A stretch of 64,000 nucleotides of DNA from Pedobacter psychrodurus (GCF_004331735.1 NZ_SJSO01000019.1:49395-113394), one strand, 5' to 3'; shown: positions 15,544 to 24,162, counted from the stretch's first letter. Notes: generated by a model from the sequence alone, not told the origin. Numbers and translations are program-made.

Positions 15544-16260
15544 CTAAGCCAATTGTTGTAAATATTTCTGGATGGTAGTTTCCAGACCCAGATAAAGTGC
15601 ATCACTAATTAGTGCATGACCGATAGAAACTTCTAATAAACCCGGGATACTCTGCGCAAAATAATGCAGGTTGTGTAAGTCGAGATCGTGCCCGGCATTA
15701 ATTCCCAAGCCTAATTTGTTGGCGTGATGTGCTGCAGCAATGTAACTCACTACTGCTTTTTCACGATCGGCAAAATAGTTATATGCATAAGCTTCGGTAT
15801 ATAGTTCAATCCGATCTGTTCCGGTTTCTACAGCACCTTCAACCATATCAACAACAGGATCTACAAAAATAGAAACACGGATACCTTCATTCTGGAAAAC
15901 GGAAACCATCTCTTTCAGGTAATCTTTATGTTTAATGGTATCCCAACCATGATTTGATGTAATCTGACCTTCGGCATCAGGCACCAGCGTAACCTGAGCA
16001 GGTTTGTTGGCCAAAACCAGATCAACAAATTTATCTTCCCTACAATTTCCTTCAATATTAAATTCAGTAGCAATAACAGCCTTTAAATCATAAACATCCT
16101 GATAACGGATGTGGCGTTCATCAGGGCGTGGATGCACGGTAATTCCCTGCGCACCGAAACGTTCGCAATCTAATGCAACCTTAACCAGATCAGGATTATT
16201 ACCTCCGCGACTGTTGCGAAGTGTAGCAATTTTATTGATATTAACCGATAATTTTGTCAT
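15544..16260 (-). CDS. pdxJ: Pyridoxine 5'-phosphate synthase PdxJ
   Basis: Condenses 3-amino-2-oxopropyl phosphate with 1-deoxy-D-xylulose 5-phosphate to make pyridoxine 5'-phosphate (DXP-dependent vitamin B6 route). 238 aa, normal for the family. N-terminal LSVNINKIATLRNSRGGNNPD, catalytic-region ITVHPRPDERHIRYQDV, FNIEGN, IELYTEAYA, GINAGHDLDLHNL and EVSIGHALISDALYLG are all PdxJ signatures. A -7 box ends five bases before the ATG, so the mRNA may be almost leaderless. Confidence 0.97.
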   Translation of the reverse strand: MTKLSVNINKIATLRNSRGGNNPDLVKVALDCERFGAQGITVHPRPDERHIRYQDVYDLKAVIATEFNIEGNCREDKFVDLVLANKPAQVTLVPDAEGQITSNHGWDTIKHKDYLKEMVSVFQNEGIRVSIFVDPVVDMVEGAVETGTDRIELYTEAYAYNYFADREKAVVSYIAAAHHANKLGLGINAGHDLDLHNLHYFAQSIPGLLEVSIGHALISDALYLGLETTIQKYLQQLA

Positions 16261-16264
16261 GAAG

Positions 16265-16272
16265 CAAAGATA
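16265..16272 (-). promoter_or_regulatory. -7 box TATCTTTG immediately upstream of pdxJ
   Basis: Minus-strand TATCTTTG is separated from the ATG at 16260 by only CTTC. With the usual -7 geometry the transcript would start within one or two bases of the start codon. Confidence 0.5.
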
Positions 16273-16343
16273 AGGCTTTGCCTTTGTTAATCTTAAACCT
16301 TAAAAAAATTTGACTTTTTTTTGCTCATATTTGCTTCTTATAA

Positions 16344-17984
16344 ATGAACTTAAAAGACACAACCCTATATAAATTCTTGCTCGTTTTACTTGCAATTGCA
16401 AGTATACCAGCACTTTTTGGCGGCGTGATGGAGCCCGATGGAGCATTGTATGCATCCATGTCTAAAAACATCATTCTTTTTAAAGACTGGTTTAACCTTT
16501 ACGGTCGCGGGGCCGATTGGCTGGATAAACCCCACCTCACTTTTTGGATTTCTGCAGCTTCTTTTAAAATTTTTGGCATTTCATCCTTTGCCTTTAAACT
16601 ACCCTCATTTCTATTCGGTTTACTGGGTGCCGGCTATTTATACCGATTAGCGAAAGATATATATGATGAAAAAACTGGATTAATCAGTGCAGTTATTTTT
16701 CTGAGCGCCTTACACATCATCACCTCTACCTTTGATGTGAGGGCCGAAATTTACATTACCACTTTCACATTAGCATCTATTTACCATTATTATAAAGCAC
16801 ATCAAAACTCTTTCTGGCACATTGTAGCAGGCTCATTTTTTGCGGCCTGTGCGATATTGATCAAAGGAATTTTTGTATTAATTCCTGTATTTGCAGGCTT
16901 TATTATCTATTGGTTGTTTACAAAACAGTATAAGCAACTTATAAAACCAAAATGGTATATCGCTATCCTTTTAATTTTTGTTTTCATTACCCCTGAGCTG
17001 TATTCGCTTTACACACAATTCGATCTGCATCCTGAAAAAATTGTTTTCGACAGGACAGGTGTTTCGGGCTTAAAATTTTTCTTTTGGGATAGCCAGTTTG
17101 GAAGGTTCTTTAATAATGGGCCGATTAAAGGCAAAGGGGATATTTCGTTCTTCTTGCATACCACCCTTTGGGCATTTCTTCCTTGGTCTGTATTATTTTA
17201 TACAGCAGTTTTAAATCTGTTTAAAAAGAAAAATAGAATTGCTTTAGCTCCTGAAAGTATTATGATCTGGGCAAGCGCCGCGGTTACTTTTCTGATCTTT
17301 TCGCTTTCTAAATTTCAGTTGCCACATTATATCCTGATCATCTTTCCTCAGTTTTCGATCATCACAGCCTTGTACTTAAGGAAGCTTAGCAGCAAAGGTT
17401 TAAAAACCTTCTTTTTCATCCAGAACATCATCTTCATTTTGGTTATTGCCTTACTTTCTGCATTAGCCTTTTTCTTTGGATGCGAAAACCCATATTTAAT
17501 TATCGGGATTCTGATTGTTATTCTTGTTATCTCTTTCTTATTATTTAAAGGTGTCCTATTAGAAACCATCATTGCCAGAAGTGCATTTTTATCGGTCGGA
17601 TTAATGATATTCCTCTTCGTCTTCTTCTACCCTGCAATTTTAAAATATCAATCGGGTATGCAGGCAGGTAATTGGTTAAAGCAAAATTATCCTACTGCTA
17701 AACCTGCAGTATTAAACTATATAGATGCTTTCTCTTTTGATTTTTATGCCCCTGGAGAGGTAAAATATTTTCATAATTATACCGATCTCGACAAATCAAA
17801 AAACCTAAAAGACTTGGTTATATACATTCCAGAACAGGAATTGGCAAAACTGAAAAGCGAATACCATGCTGAAATTCTAAAATCGTTTGAATATTTTCAT
17901 ACCACGAAACTGACGGGTAAATTTTTAAATGAGAAAACACGTCCTCAGGTTTTAGAGCATTTTTATTTGGTTAAAATACATTGA
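16344..17984 (+). CDS. ArnT/PMT-like glycosyltransferase (GT83-type)
   Basis: 546-aa polytopic inner-membrane glycosyltransferase using a polyprenyl-phosphate sugar donor. The N-terminal loop has the catalytic acidic patch (VMEPDGALYASMSKNI) followed by GADWLDKPHLTFWISAASF, the pattern of ArnT and Pmt family members. A second loop has STFDVRAEIYITTF. About eleven hydrophobic segments precede a C-terminal periplasmic domain (from about 440). GtrA starts two bases after its stop, so the two form an operon for lipid-linked sugar transfer to lipid A, glycan or protein. Confidence 0.88.
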   Translation: MNLKDTTLYKFLLVLLAIASIPALFGGVMEPDGALYASMSKNIILFKDWFNLYGRGADWLDKPHLTFWISAASFKIFGISSFAFKLPSFLFGLLGAGYLYRLAKDIYDEKTGLISAVIFLSALHIITSTFDVRAEIYITTFTLASIYHYYKAHQNSFWHIVAGSFFAACAILIKGIFVLIPVFAGFIIYWLFTKQYKQLIKPKWYIAILLIFVFITPELYSLYTQFDLHPEKIVFDRTGVSGLKFFFWDSQFGRFFNNGPIKGKGDISFFLHTTLWAFLPWSVLFYTAVLNLFKKKNRIALAPESIMIWASAAVTFLIFSLSKFQLPHYILIIFPQFSIITALYLRKLSSKGLKTFFFIQNIIFILVIALLSALAFFFGCENPYLIIGILIVILVISFLLFKGVLLETIIARSAFLSVGLMIFLFVFFYPAILKYQSGMQAGNWLKQNYPTAKPAVLNYIDAFSFDFYAPGEVKYFHNYTDLDKSKNLKDLVIYIPEQELAKLKSEYHAEILKSFEYFHTTKLTGKFLNEKTRPQVLEHFYLVKIH

Positions 17985-17985
17985 C

Positions 17986-18366
17986 ATGGATTTATTTTTC
18001 CGCATCTTAAAATTTGGATTAACGGGTTTCCTCGGAATGGCGATAGATTTTGGTGCAACCTGGTTGTGTAAGGAGAAAATCAAAATAAACAAATACATTG
18101 CCAATGCCACTGGGTTTACTTTGGCGGTAACCAATAATTATCTGATTAACCGGGTTTGGACTTTCGAAAGCACCAATAGCCATTGGGGGACAGAATTTGG
18201 CAAGTTTTTAGTAGTGAGTTTAATTGGTTTAGGGCTAAACACCTTTATCATTTACTTGTTCCATCAAAGGAAAAATGGAACCAATTTTTATGTAGCCAAA
18301 TTCTTCGCGATTGTAATAGTCTTTGTTTGGAATTTCCTCGCGAATATGCTTTTTACATTCAGATAG
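17986..18366 (+). CDS. GtrA-family membrane protein
   Basis: 126 aa with four hydrophobic segments. The GtrA pattern is clear: KFGLTGFLGMAIDFGATWLC at the start, NATGFTLAVTNNYLINRVWTF in the middle, VAKFFAIVIVFVWNFLANML and FTFR at the end. GtrA proteins are thought to move polyprenyl-phosphate-linked sugars across the inner membrane or assist that step. It directly follows the ArnT-like gene, consistent with one donor-flip and transfer unit. Confidence 0.92.
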   Translation: MDLFFRILKFGLTGFLGMAIDFGATWLCKEKIKINKYIANATGFTLAVTNNYLINRVWTFESTNSHWGTEFGKFLVVSLIGLGLNTFIIYLFHQRKNGTNFYVAKFFAIVIVFVWNFLANMLFTFR

Positions 18367-18476
18367 GTTTCTTAACCATTAAGGGATTAAGAACATTAAG
18401 AGAAATCAGCACGACGGTGGCTTTATGCAAATTGCACGGACTAATGAACCAATGACCAGTGAACAAATGAACCAAT

Positions 18477-18599
18477 TTAAGTGACGTTTTTGCCGATAAC
18501 ATAGAAGACAACAAGCCATATTAATCCTTTAATCAGGAAGAATAAAAAACCAACTAGCCCCACCCGCTTAAACCATAATTTTACTTTCTCTTTGTTCAT
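18477..18599 (-). CDS. 40-aa single-pass membrane microprotein
   Basis: An ATG at 18599 opens a 40-codon frame ending in TAA at 18477: MNKEKVKLWFKRVG, then a hydrophobic stretch VGFLFFLIKGLIWLVVFYVI, then GKNVT. The positive N-terminus and single membrane helix make a plausible small inner-membrane protein with N-in topology. It lies antisense between gtrA and the deacetylase gene. I recall similar short Bacteroidota proteins with a KLWFKR start, but cannot confirm homology here. Confidence 0.6.
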   Translation of the reverse strand: MNKEKVKLWFKRVGLVGFLFFLIKGLIWLVVFYVIGKNVT

Positions 18600-18659
18600 G
18601 GCGATGTTTGTAAAGATAATGGATTTGGCTTAAATTAGAAAGATTTTAAATAAGGAAAT

Positions 18660-19640
18660 ATGAAGTTATCTAAATCTTTGCTCCTCACTTTTTTTTATAT
18701 CTGCTTTTTCAGCTTTAGAATTTTCGCGCAGAATTTTGATGATGTTAAACGTTACAAGGTTAATTTTGCCATAGCCGCCCGCACTAATGAAAAACTGATT
18801 GCAGTTAGAAGTTTCACCTCAAATAATCAAAAATATTTATTGCTGGTGAATCCTGAAACTTTAGATACCAAAGTAGATCTGTCCAGTAATTATACCACAA
18901 GCGGCTTACAATTCCAAAATGTATTGGCGATTTTCAAAAACACGGCCTATGTTAAATCAATAGAAGCCGCGGCAGCTAAAGATTTGCAGCTTCAAAATGC
19001 AGGGATTGATCATGCTATCCCAAACGAAAAGGGAATTACCTTAACGATCGATCTTTGTCCATCGCATAGGGCTTTAGACAGGATTATTTTTCAATCTGTT
19101 TTTGATGAATTTAAAAAGATAGAGCAGCCTGCGCCACTCGCGGTTTCTGTTTCAGGCATATGGATGTTAAAGCATCAGGATGATTTAAACTGGCTGAAAA
19201 GTCTCGTAGAGAAAAAGGAACTGGACATCACTTGGGTAAACCATACTTATAACCACGAAGTAAATAAACTACCCTTAGCCGAAAACTTTCTATTAGCTCC
19301 TGGAACTAATTTGGATATAGAGGTATTGGAGACCGAAAAATTGATGCTCAAAAACGGTTTAACACCATCTGTATTTTTCCGTTTCCCTGGACTGGTATCT
19401 GATCAAGCAATTGTAGAGAAAATTGAAGCCTATGGATTAATCCCGGTTGGAAGTGATGCATGGCTAGCCAAAGGACAACAACCAAATGCAGGCAGCATCG
19501 TACTGATTCACGGCAATGGGAATGAAGAAATCGGTGTGAAAGATTTCATCCAGTTATTAAAAACCAAACAGGCCGATGTAAAGAGCAAACAATGGTTGCT
19601 TTTCGATTTAAGGCAGGGCTTGGAAAAGGAGTTTGAATAA
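18660..19640 (+). CDS. Exported polysaccharide-deacetylase-like (NodB fold) protein
   Basis: 326 aa with a signal peptide at 1-23 (ends FAQ). From about residue 125 it follows the NodB layout: motif 1 GITLTIDLCPSH (Asp131), motif 2 VNHTYNHE (His195, His199, the H-x3-H metal pair), motif 3 FFRFPGL near 250, and a late VLIHGNG. Motif 1 is T-I-D-L rather than T-F-D-D, so the usual metal-binding second Asp is Leu. It could act on a different substrate, use another ligand, or be inactive. The first 100 mature residues are unassigned. Confidence 0.75.
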   Translation: MKLSKSLLLTFFYICFFSFRIFAQNFDDVKRYKVNFAIAARTNEKLIAVRSFTSNNQKYLLLVNPETLDTKVDLSSNYTTSGLQFQNVLAIFKNTAYVKSIEAAAAKDLQLQNAGIDHAIPNEKGITLTIDLCPSHRALDRIIFQSVFDEFKKIEQPAPLAVSVSGIWMLKHQDDLNWLKSLVEKKELDITWVNHTYNHEVNKLPLAENFLLAPGTNLDIEVLETEKLMLKNGLTPSVFFRFPGLVSDQAIVEKIEAYGLIPVGSDAWLAKGQQPNAGSIVLIHGNGNEEIGVKDFIQLLKTKQADVKSKQWLLFDLRQGLEKEFE

Positions 19641-19651
19641 CCTCGTGTTTT

Positions 19652-19780
19652 TTAACCGCAAAGAACACAAAGAAAAGGCGCTGAGGGCACAGCGTATCTT
19701 AAATTGATCTAACCACAAAGACACGAAGAACACAAAGGTTTTATTTTTCTTTGTGACCTTTGTGCCTTGGTGGTAAATAA
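19652..19780. repeat. AACCACAAAG...CTTTGTG...GGTGGT intergenic repeat
   Basis: Text such as AACCGCAAAGAACACAAAG and AACCACAAAGACACGAAG is mirrored by CTTTGTGACCTTTGTGCC and TTGGTGGT, making a large imperfect inverted repeat between convergent genes. The same style is at 3789-3880 and 15432-15542. Confidence 0.7.
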
Positions 19781-19782
19781 TC

Positions 19783-20124
19783 CTACTTCTTAACCGGCAA
19801 TAATTTTATTTCTTTCGCCTTAAAACGGTTGTTTACAATTTCGCCGGTAACTTCTGCTTTACTTACGGCATTGCAAAAACCATGTTCGCCATGGGCATCT
19901 CCAAAATCATCAATATTTTTTCCATCAACAAAATAAGGTTTGCCATCTATTTTCACTGCTAACTCGCAATCTTTACCTTTCATTTTAAACTGGCATTCAC
20001 CACAGGCAATATCTACAGTTTGTTTAGTGATTACTCTTGCTGTTTCAGCTTTTTTAGGAGCGGTTTGAGCATTTGCAGAAACTGTAAATACACCAAGAAT
20101 TAGTGCAAATATTATTTTTTTCAT
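19783..20124 (-). CDS. Small exported Cys-rich protein (DUF6370-like)
   Basis: 113 aa; signal peptide at 1-19 (SANA). The mature protein has DIACGECQFKMKGKDCELAV, then YFVDGKNIDDFGDAHGEHGFC and a KAEVTGEI strand. Four Cys, including a CGEC pair, and a His-rich loop suggest a disulfide or metal site. The pattern matches small Bacteroidota proteins called DUF6370, from memory. Function unknown. Its -7 box TACATTTG is at 20139. Confidence 0.75.
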   Translation of the reverse strand: MKKIIFALILGVFTVSANAQTAPKKAETARVITKQTVDIACGECQFKMKGKDCELAVKIDGKPYFVDGKNIDDFGDAHGEHGFCNAVSKAEVTGEIVNNRFKAKEIKLLPVKK

Positions 20125-20138
20125 TTCTTTTCTTTTTT

Positions 20139-20146
20139 CAAATGTA
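20139..20146 (-). promoter_or_regulatory. -7 box TACATTTG
   Basis: Minus-strand TACATTTG gives a leader of roughly ten bases before the ATG at 20124. Confidence 0.5.
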
Positions 20147-20189
20147 AGTTTTCAAGTGCAAAAGGAGTACAATTCTCTGTAAAATAAAC

Positions 20190-20350
20190 CTGATGGGAAC
20201 GAGCATCCCGATTTTTCTATCGGGATAAAGTGTACAGCAGGACTGAAACCTCCAAAGAATTACTGAACCAACGTTTTCCAAAAAAAAAACAGGAAACTCA
20301 CCTAAACTTTAGTGACACCCCGCCTTACAGGCACCCTCCGATAAATCGGA
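20190..20350. repeat. Intergenic palindromes with ATCCCGAT...ATCGGGAT and CCCTCCGAT...ATCGGAGGG
   Basis: AGCATCCCGATTTTTCTATCGGGAT and CACCCTCCGATAAATCGGAGGG are compact inverted repeats. CAGGACTGAAACCTCCAAAG recurs near 33250 as GCGGGACTGAAAACCTCCAA. The gap 20125-20428 holds only these and the ahcY terminator. Confidence 0.65.
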
Positions 20351-20355
20351 GGGAA

Positions 20356-20386
20356 TAAAAAAGGGATATGCAATTTGCACATCCCT
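20356..20386 (-). terminator. Rho-independent terminator of ahcY
   Basis: 12-nt arms (20362-20373 and 20375-20386, one mismatch) followed on the minus strand by a T run, 43 bp past the ahcY stop. Confidence 0.8.
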
Positions 20387-20428
20387 CTTAATAATATCGA
20401 CTCCAGACTCTCGACTGAAGACTCAGGA

Positions 20429-21745
20429 CTAATACCTGTATGTATCTGCTTTGAACGGACCTTCTACCGGTACACCGATATAATCAGCCTGGTGTTGATC
20501 TAAAACATCTAATTCTACACCGATTTTTTCTAAGTGTAAACGGGCAACTTTTTCATCTAAATGTTTAGGCAAAGTATAAACTTTGTTTTCGTAAGCTGCA
20601 GTGTTAGTCCAAAGTTCTAACTGAGCCAAAGTTTGGTTCGTAAATGAGTTACTCATTACAAAACTTGGGTGACCAGTTGCGCAACCTAAGTTAACCAAAC
20701 GACCTTCGGCCAAGATGATTACATCTTTACCATCAATGGTATATTTATCAACCTGAGGTTTAATTTCAACTTTAGTATCGCCATAAGCACCGTTTAACCA
20801 GGCCATGTCGATTTCGTTATCGAAGTGACCGATGTTACAAACAATCGCTTTATCTTTTAATGCTCTGAAGTGTTGTTCGCGAACGATATCACAGTTACCT
20901 GTAGTGGTTACCACGATATCTGCTTCTTTAATTGCAGTAGCTAATTTTTTAACTTCATAACCTTCCATTGCAGCCTGCAAAGCACAGATCGGATCAATTT
21001 CGGTAACGATAACACGTACACCTTGTGAGCTTAACGATTCTGCAGAACCTTTACCCACATCGCCATAACCACAAACCACAGCCACTTTACCAGCCATCAT
21101 TACATCAGTTGCACGACGGATCGCATCTACCAATGACTCACGACATCCGTATTTGTTATCGAATTTAGATTTGGTAACCGAATCATTAACGTTAATTGCA
21201 GGAGTATGCAATGTTCCGTTTTTCATTCTTTCGTACAAACGGTGAACACCTGTTGTAGTTTCTTCTGATAATCCTTTAATTGCTGCAATTAGCTCAGGAT
21301 ATTTATCAAAAACCATGTTGGTTAAATCGCCACCATCATCCAAAATCATGTTTAATGGTTGTTGCTCCGGACCAAAGTGTAAAGTTTGCTCAATACACCA
21401 ATCAAATTCTTCTTCGTTTAAGCCTTTCCAAGCATAAACCTGAATACCAGCAGCAGCAATTGCAGCCGCAGCGTGATCCTGCGTAGAGAAAATATTGCAA
21501 GATGACCAGGTAACTTCAGCACCCAGTGCAGTTAGTGTTTCGATTAATACAGCCGTTTGGATGGTCATGTGCAGGCAACCTGCAATACGCGCACCTTTTA
21601 ACGGTTGTGTTGGACCGAATTCTTTACGTAAACTCATTAAACCTGGCATTTCTGCTTCGGCTAATCCGATTTCTTTACGGCCCCATTCTGCCAGTGAAAT
21701 GTCCTTAACTTTGTAAGGGATATAAGTTGTCTCTACTGATGACAT
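20429..21745 (-). CDS. ahcY: Adenosylhomocysteinase (SAH hydrolase)
   Basis: Cleaves S-adenosylhomocysteine to adenosine and homocysteine in the methyl cycle, using bound NAD. 438 aa. NAD-binding CGYGDVGKGSA, substrate-region NVNDSVTKSKFDNKYGCRES, ILDDGGDLTN, NIGHFDNEIDM and the C-terminal LDQHQADYIGVPVEGPFKADTYRY... (the KAD..RY end) mark it unambiguously. A TTTG-N20-TAACTTTG promoter precedes it. No SAH-riboswitch-like leader is seen; the leader is only about 20 nt. Confidence 0.98.
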   Translation of the reverse strand: MSSVETTYIPYKVKDISLAEWGRKEIGLAEAEMPGLMSLRKEFGPTQPLKGARIAGCLHMTIQTAVLIETLTALGAEVTWSSCNIFSTQDHAAAAIAAAGIQVYAWKGLNEEEFDWCIEQTLHFGPEQQPLNMILDDGGDLTNMVFDKYPELIAAIKGLSEETTTGVHRLYERMKNGTLHTPAINVNDSVTKSKFDNKYGCRESLVDAIRRATDVMMAGKVAVVCGYGDVGKGSAESLSSQGVRVIVTEIDPICALQAAMEGYEVKKLATAIKEADIVVTTTGNCDIVREQHFRALKDKAIVCNIGHFDNEIDMAWLNGAYGDTKVEIKPQVDKYTIDGKDVIILAEGRLVNLGCATGHPSFVMSNSFTNQTLAQLELWTNTAAYENKVYTLPKHLDEKVARLHLEKIGVELDVLDQHQADYIGVPVEGPFKADTYRY

Positions 21746-21769
21746 AATTATTTGTTTTTAAATGTGATG

Positions 21770-21801
21770 CAAAGTTACGGCATAGCTTTGTCAAACCCAA
21801 A
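21770..21801 (-). promoter_or_regulatory. Full Bacteroidota promoter of ahcY (TTTG-N20-TAACTTTG)
   Basis: On the minus strand, TTTG (21798-21801) is followed by a 20-nt spacer and TAACTTTG (21770-21777). Both boxes and the spacing fit the ABfr-type sigma consensus. Predicted start is about 21766. Confidence 0.7.
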
Positions 21802-21889
21802 TAATTAACAGCACAAGCGGGTTTACAGATTGTAAAATCTCTTAGAAATTATAGTAAGAATCTCATTCCTTAGCAGGAACGTACATTAA

Positions 21890-22025
21890 AGAGATAATGC
21901 TTGATTTGAAAAGCAAAACCAGCAGTTCTTAGGTCAGGTTCAGCCCTGCCATACACTATAGCTCCGATGAATCCCGATGTAAAATCGGGACGGAGGCTGC
22001 CGTTCCTGTCAGGTTTAGATTACAT
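21890..22025. repeat. Intergenic repeat with ATCCCGATGTAAAATCGGGA hairpin
   Basis: CTCCGATGAATCCCGATGTA, AAATCGGGACGGAG is an inverted repeat flanked by GTCAGGTTCAGCCCTGCC and GTTCCTGTCAGGTTTAGA. The 377-bp gap 21746-22122 holds this and the ahcY promoter; no gene. Confidence 0.65.
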
Positions 22026-22122
22026 AAAACTGTGCTGCGCTTGTAAAGCTGAGAACAATCCAAAATAAAACTTTGATTTACAGCTAATTATTTCTTAAAT
22101 TGTTATAACCAAATTAACAGTT

Positions 22123-22551
22123 ATGAAAAGCGTAAAACAATTATTAGATACCAAGCAGGTACGAATTATCACGGTATCAGAAAATGTTTCTGTTTTAGAT
22201 GCCTTAAAAATAATGACAGAAAAGAACATCAGCGCAGTATTGGTCATGGAAAACGATCGGCTACACGGTATTTTTACGGAGCGTGATTATGCACGAAAAA
22301 TCATCCTTCAGGGTAAATCATCAAAAGACACCTTGATTAAAGAAGCAATGACGGCCAATCCAATCACCATTAACTTAAGCGACAGTATCGATTATTGCAT
22401 GGAGCTGATGACAGATAAACACATCCGCCATTTACCAGTTGTAGAAAACGACGAAGTAAAAGGAATGGTTTCGATCGGTGATGTGGTAAAGTTTATTATT
22501 GCAGATCAGAAACAGACCATTTCGCAGTTGGAAAGCTATATTAGTGGGTAG
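22123..22551 (+). CDS. CBS-domain-pair protein
   Basis: 142 aa, made up of two tandem CBS motifs: TKQVRIITVSENVSVLDALK, ISAVLVMENDRLHGIFTERD and AMTANPITINLSDSIDYCME, IRHLPVVENDEVKGMVSIGD. Such stand-alone proteins bind adenine nucleotides and act as energy or ligand sensors. No fused effector domain is present. Cytosolic. It is monocistronic, transcribed divergently from ahcY across a 377-bp gap. Confidence 0.93.
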   Translation: MKSVKQLLDTKQVRIITVSENVSVLDALKIMTEKNISAVLVMENDRLHGIFTERDYARKIILQGKSSKDTLIKEAMTANPITINLSDSIDYCMELMTDKHIRHLPVVENDEVKGMVSIGDVVKFIIADQKQTISQLESYISG

Positions 22552-22664
22552 TGCTGATGTTGGATAATGTATCACCAATGTGTGGATAAGTAAATCATTC
22601 CTCTTATTGAAGGCTATATTGGTGCATAATTTTGGTTGGTAAGACACCTACCAATAGATGAGCC

Positions 22665-23054
22665 CTAGGCTTTTACGGCCACTTTATCTTCTGTCTTACC
22701 CGATTGGTGCATTTCCAGTTTGCCATTGTACTGTGCGCCCAGTTCAATTTCAATGGCCTCTGTTTTAATGTCGCCATTAACCCTGCCTGTCTTTTTTATT
22801 TCAAGGTTTTGAGCTTTCACATTTCCGTTAACGGTTCCATAAATAATGGCAGACCCTGTTTGAATATCGCCCTTAATCATCCCTTTTTCACCTAAAACAA
22901 TACCACCTTCAACATTTACATTGCCAATTACAGTTCCATCGATCCTTACTACAGCTTTTCCTTTTAGTTCGCCTGTGATGGTAAAGCCAAGGCCAATTAG
23001 GGTTGAAATTTCTTGCTGATTCAAGTCTTTAATTTGATTGTTTTTTTTGAACAT
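22665..23054 (-). CDS. Bactofilin (polymer-forming cytoskeletal protein)
   Basis: 129 aa. It has the bactofilin beta-helix: TLIGLGFTITGELKGKAVVR, IDGTVIGNVNVEGGIVLGEK, GMIKGDIQTGSAIIYGTVNG, with glycine-turn strands repeating about every 18 residues, and a short charged C-terminal tail. Bactofilins assemble without nucleotide into filaments that localise cell-wall enzymes. It begins four bases after the stop of the M23 peptidase gene and shares its promoter, the arrangement seen for shape-determining bactofilin/LytM pairs. Confidence 0.93.
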   Translation of the reverse strand: MFKKNNQIKDLNQQEISTLIGLGFTITGELKGKAVVRIDGTVIGNVNVEGGIVLGEKGMIKGDIQTGSAIIYGTVNGNVKAQNLEIKKTGRVNGDIKTEAIEIELGAQYNGKLEMHQSGKTEDKVAVKA

Positions 23055-23058
23055 GTTC

Positions 23059-23895
23059 TTACAGGGTTAAAAAGGATCTTGGGTTTATAACTTTACCATT
23101 TTTATGCACTTCATAATGTAAATGAGGGCCGGTTGATCGCCCGGTTGAACCCGCTTTGCCAATGTTGTTGCCAGCAATAACATCCTCATCAACCTTTACC
23201 AAAATTTTAGAAAGGTGACCGTAGTAGGTTTCAAAACCATTACCGTGTTTAATTACGATACAATTGCCATAACCACCACGCCTTCCTGCAAAAACCACCT
23301 TGCCGTTCGCTGTACATTTAACAATGTCGCCATAATTGGCCCTGATATCGAGTCCTTTATGTGTCTCCACATTTTCACCACTAAAAGGATTTTCTCGATG
23401 CCCATATCCGGATGTGATTGTGCCTAAATGTGGGTAACCCATTGGGGTGTAAGCTACGTTGTAGGCAATTTTACTCAGGTAGTTATCGTAAAATTCGCCA
23501 ATCTCCTCAGCCGATAAAATATCATCACTTTGCTCTCCACCTTCATTGCCGGTTAAAATTGGCTTTAGTCCTCTCGCTTTTAGGTATTTATTGATGGTGA
23601 GCAGTTTTTTATCTATCGATTGATAGTGTTTTTTAAGCGAAGAAGTATCGATAACAGATAATTTGTCTTTACTTTTTAAAAGTGCCATTTCGAGTTTACC
23701 CTTGGCGATTTCGATGCTGGAGTTACTTCTGATGAGGTAAAATATACTTGCAATGAGGATTAAAAACAGGCCAAGAACACCTAGAATATACTTTTTCCAG
23801 TGTATTACATAAGCTGTTGGAACTTGGATGGGCTTGCTTGAATTTTGATTTTTATTTACAAAAATTACGGTTGTTTTGTTCCGTTTTCTGTTCAT
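23059..23895 (-). CDS. M23 (LytM-type) peptidase with N-terminal membrane anchor
   Basis: 278 aa. Basic cytoplasmic N-terminus, one membrane helix at about 32-52 (YILGVLGLFLILIASIFYL), then a helical linker of roughly 100 residues and a C-terminal M23 zinc endopeptidase domain: GYGHRENPF, THKGLDI (His and Asp ligands), YYGHLS and GPHLHYEV (HxH). Predicted to cut peptidoglycan cross-bridges while tethered to the inner membrane. It is the first gene of an operon with bactofilin, which probably positions it. Confidence 0.92.
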   Translation of the reverse strand: MNRKRNKTTVIFVNKNQNSSKPIQVPTAYVIHWKKYILGVLGLFLILIASIFYLIRSNSSIEIAKGKLEMALLKSKDKLSVIDTSSLKKHYQSIDKKLLTINKYLKARGLKPILTGNEGGEQSDDILSAEEIGEFYDNYLSKIAYNVAYTPMGYPHLGTITSGYGHRENPFSGENVETHKGLDIRANYGDIVKCTANGKVVFAGRRGGYGNCIVIKHGNGFETYYGHLSKILVKVDEDVIAGNNIGKAGSTGRSTGPHLHYEVHKNGKVINPRSFLTL

Positions 23896-23926
23896 TTTTA
23901 CTCAGATTTTTTGTTTGGGACTAAAA

Positions 23927-23958
23927 CAAATATATGATTAACAAGCACATAGTCAAAA
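23927..23958 (-). promoter_or_regulatory. Promoter of the M23-bactofilin operon (TTTG-N20-TATATTTG)
   Basis: Minus-strand TTTG at 23955-23958, 20-nt spacer, TATATTTG at 23927-23934. Predicted transcription start near 23923. Confidence 0.65.
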
Positions 23959-24162
23959 ACAAAGTTGAAGTTTAACACTTACAGGAATAAAAAATAATAG
24001 CATATTAACATCCAATTACCTCCCACTATATGGCTTATGCTGGTTTAAATATGGGCATGTAACATTTAAGTGTAGTTTCAATGTGGCACGTAAGCTCAGT
24101 AGAAATGACGATTCACATAAAGCACTAAATTTCATCATTTCCAAGGTTAATATTGCATAAAA

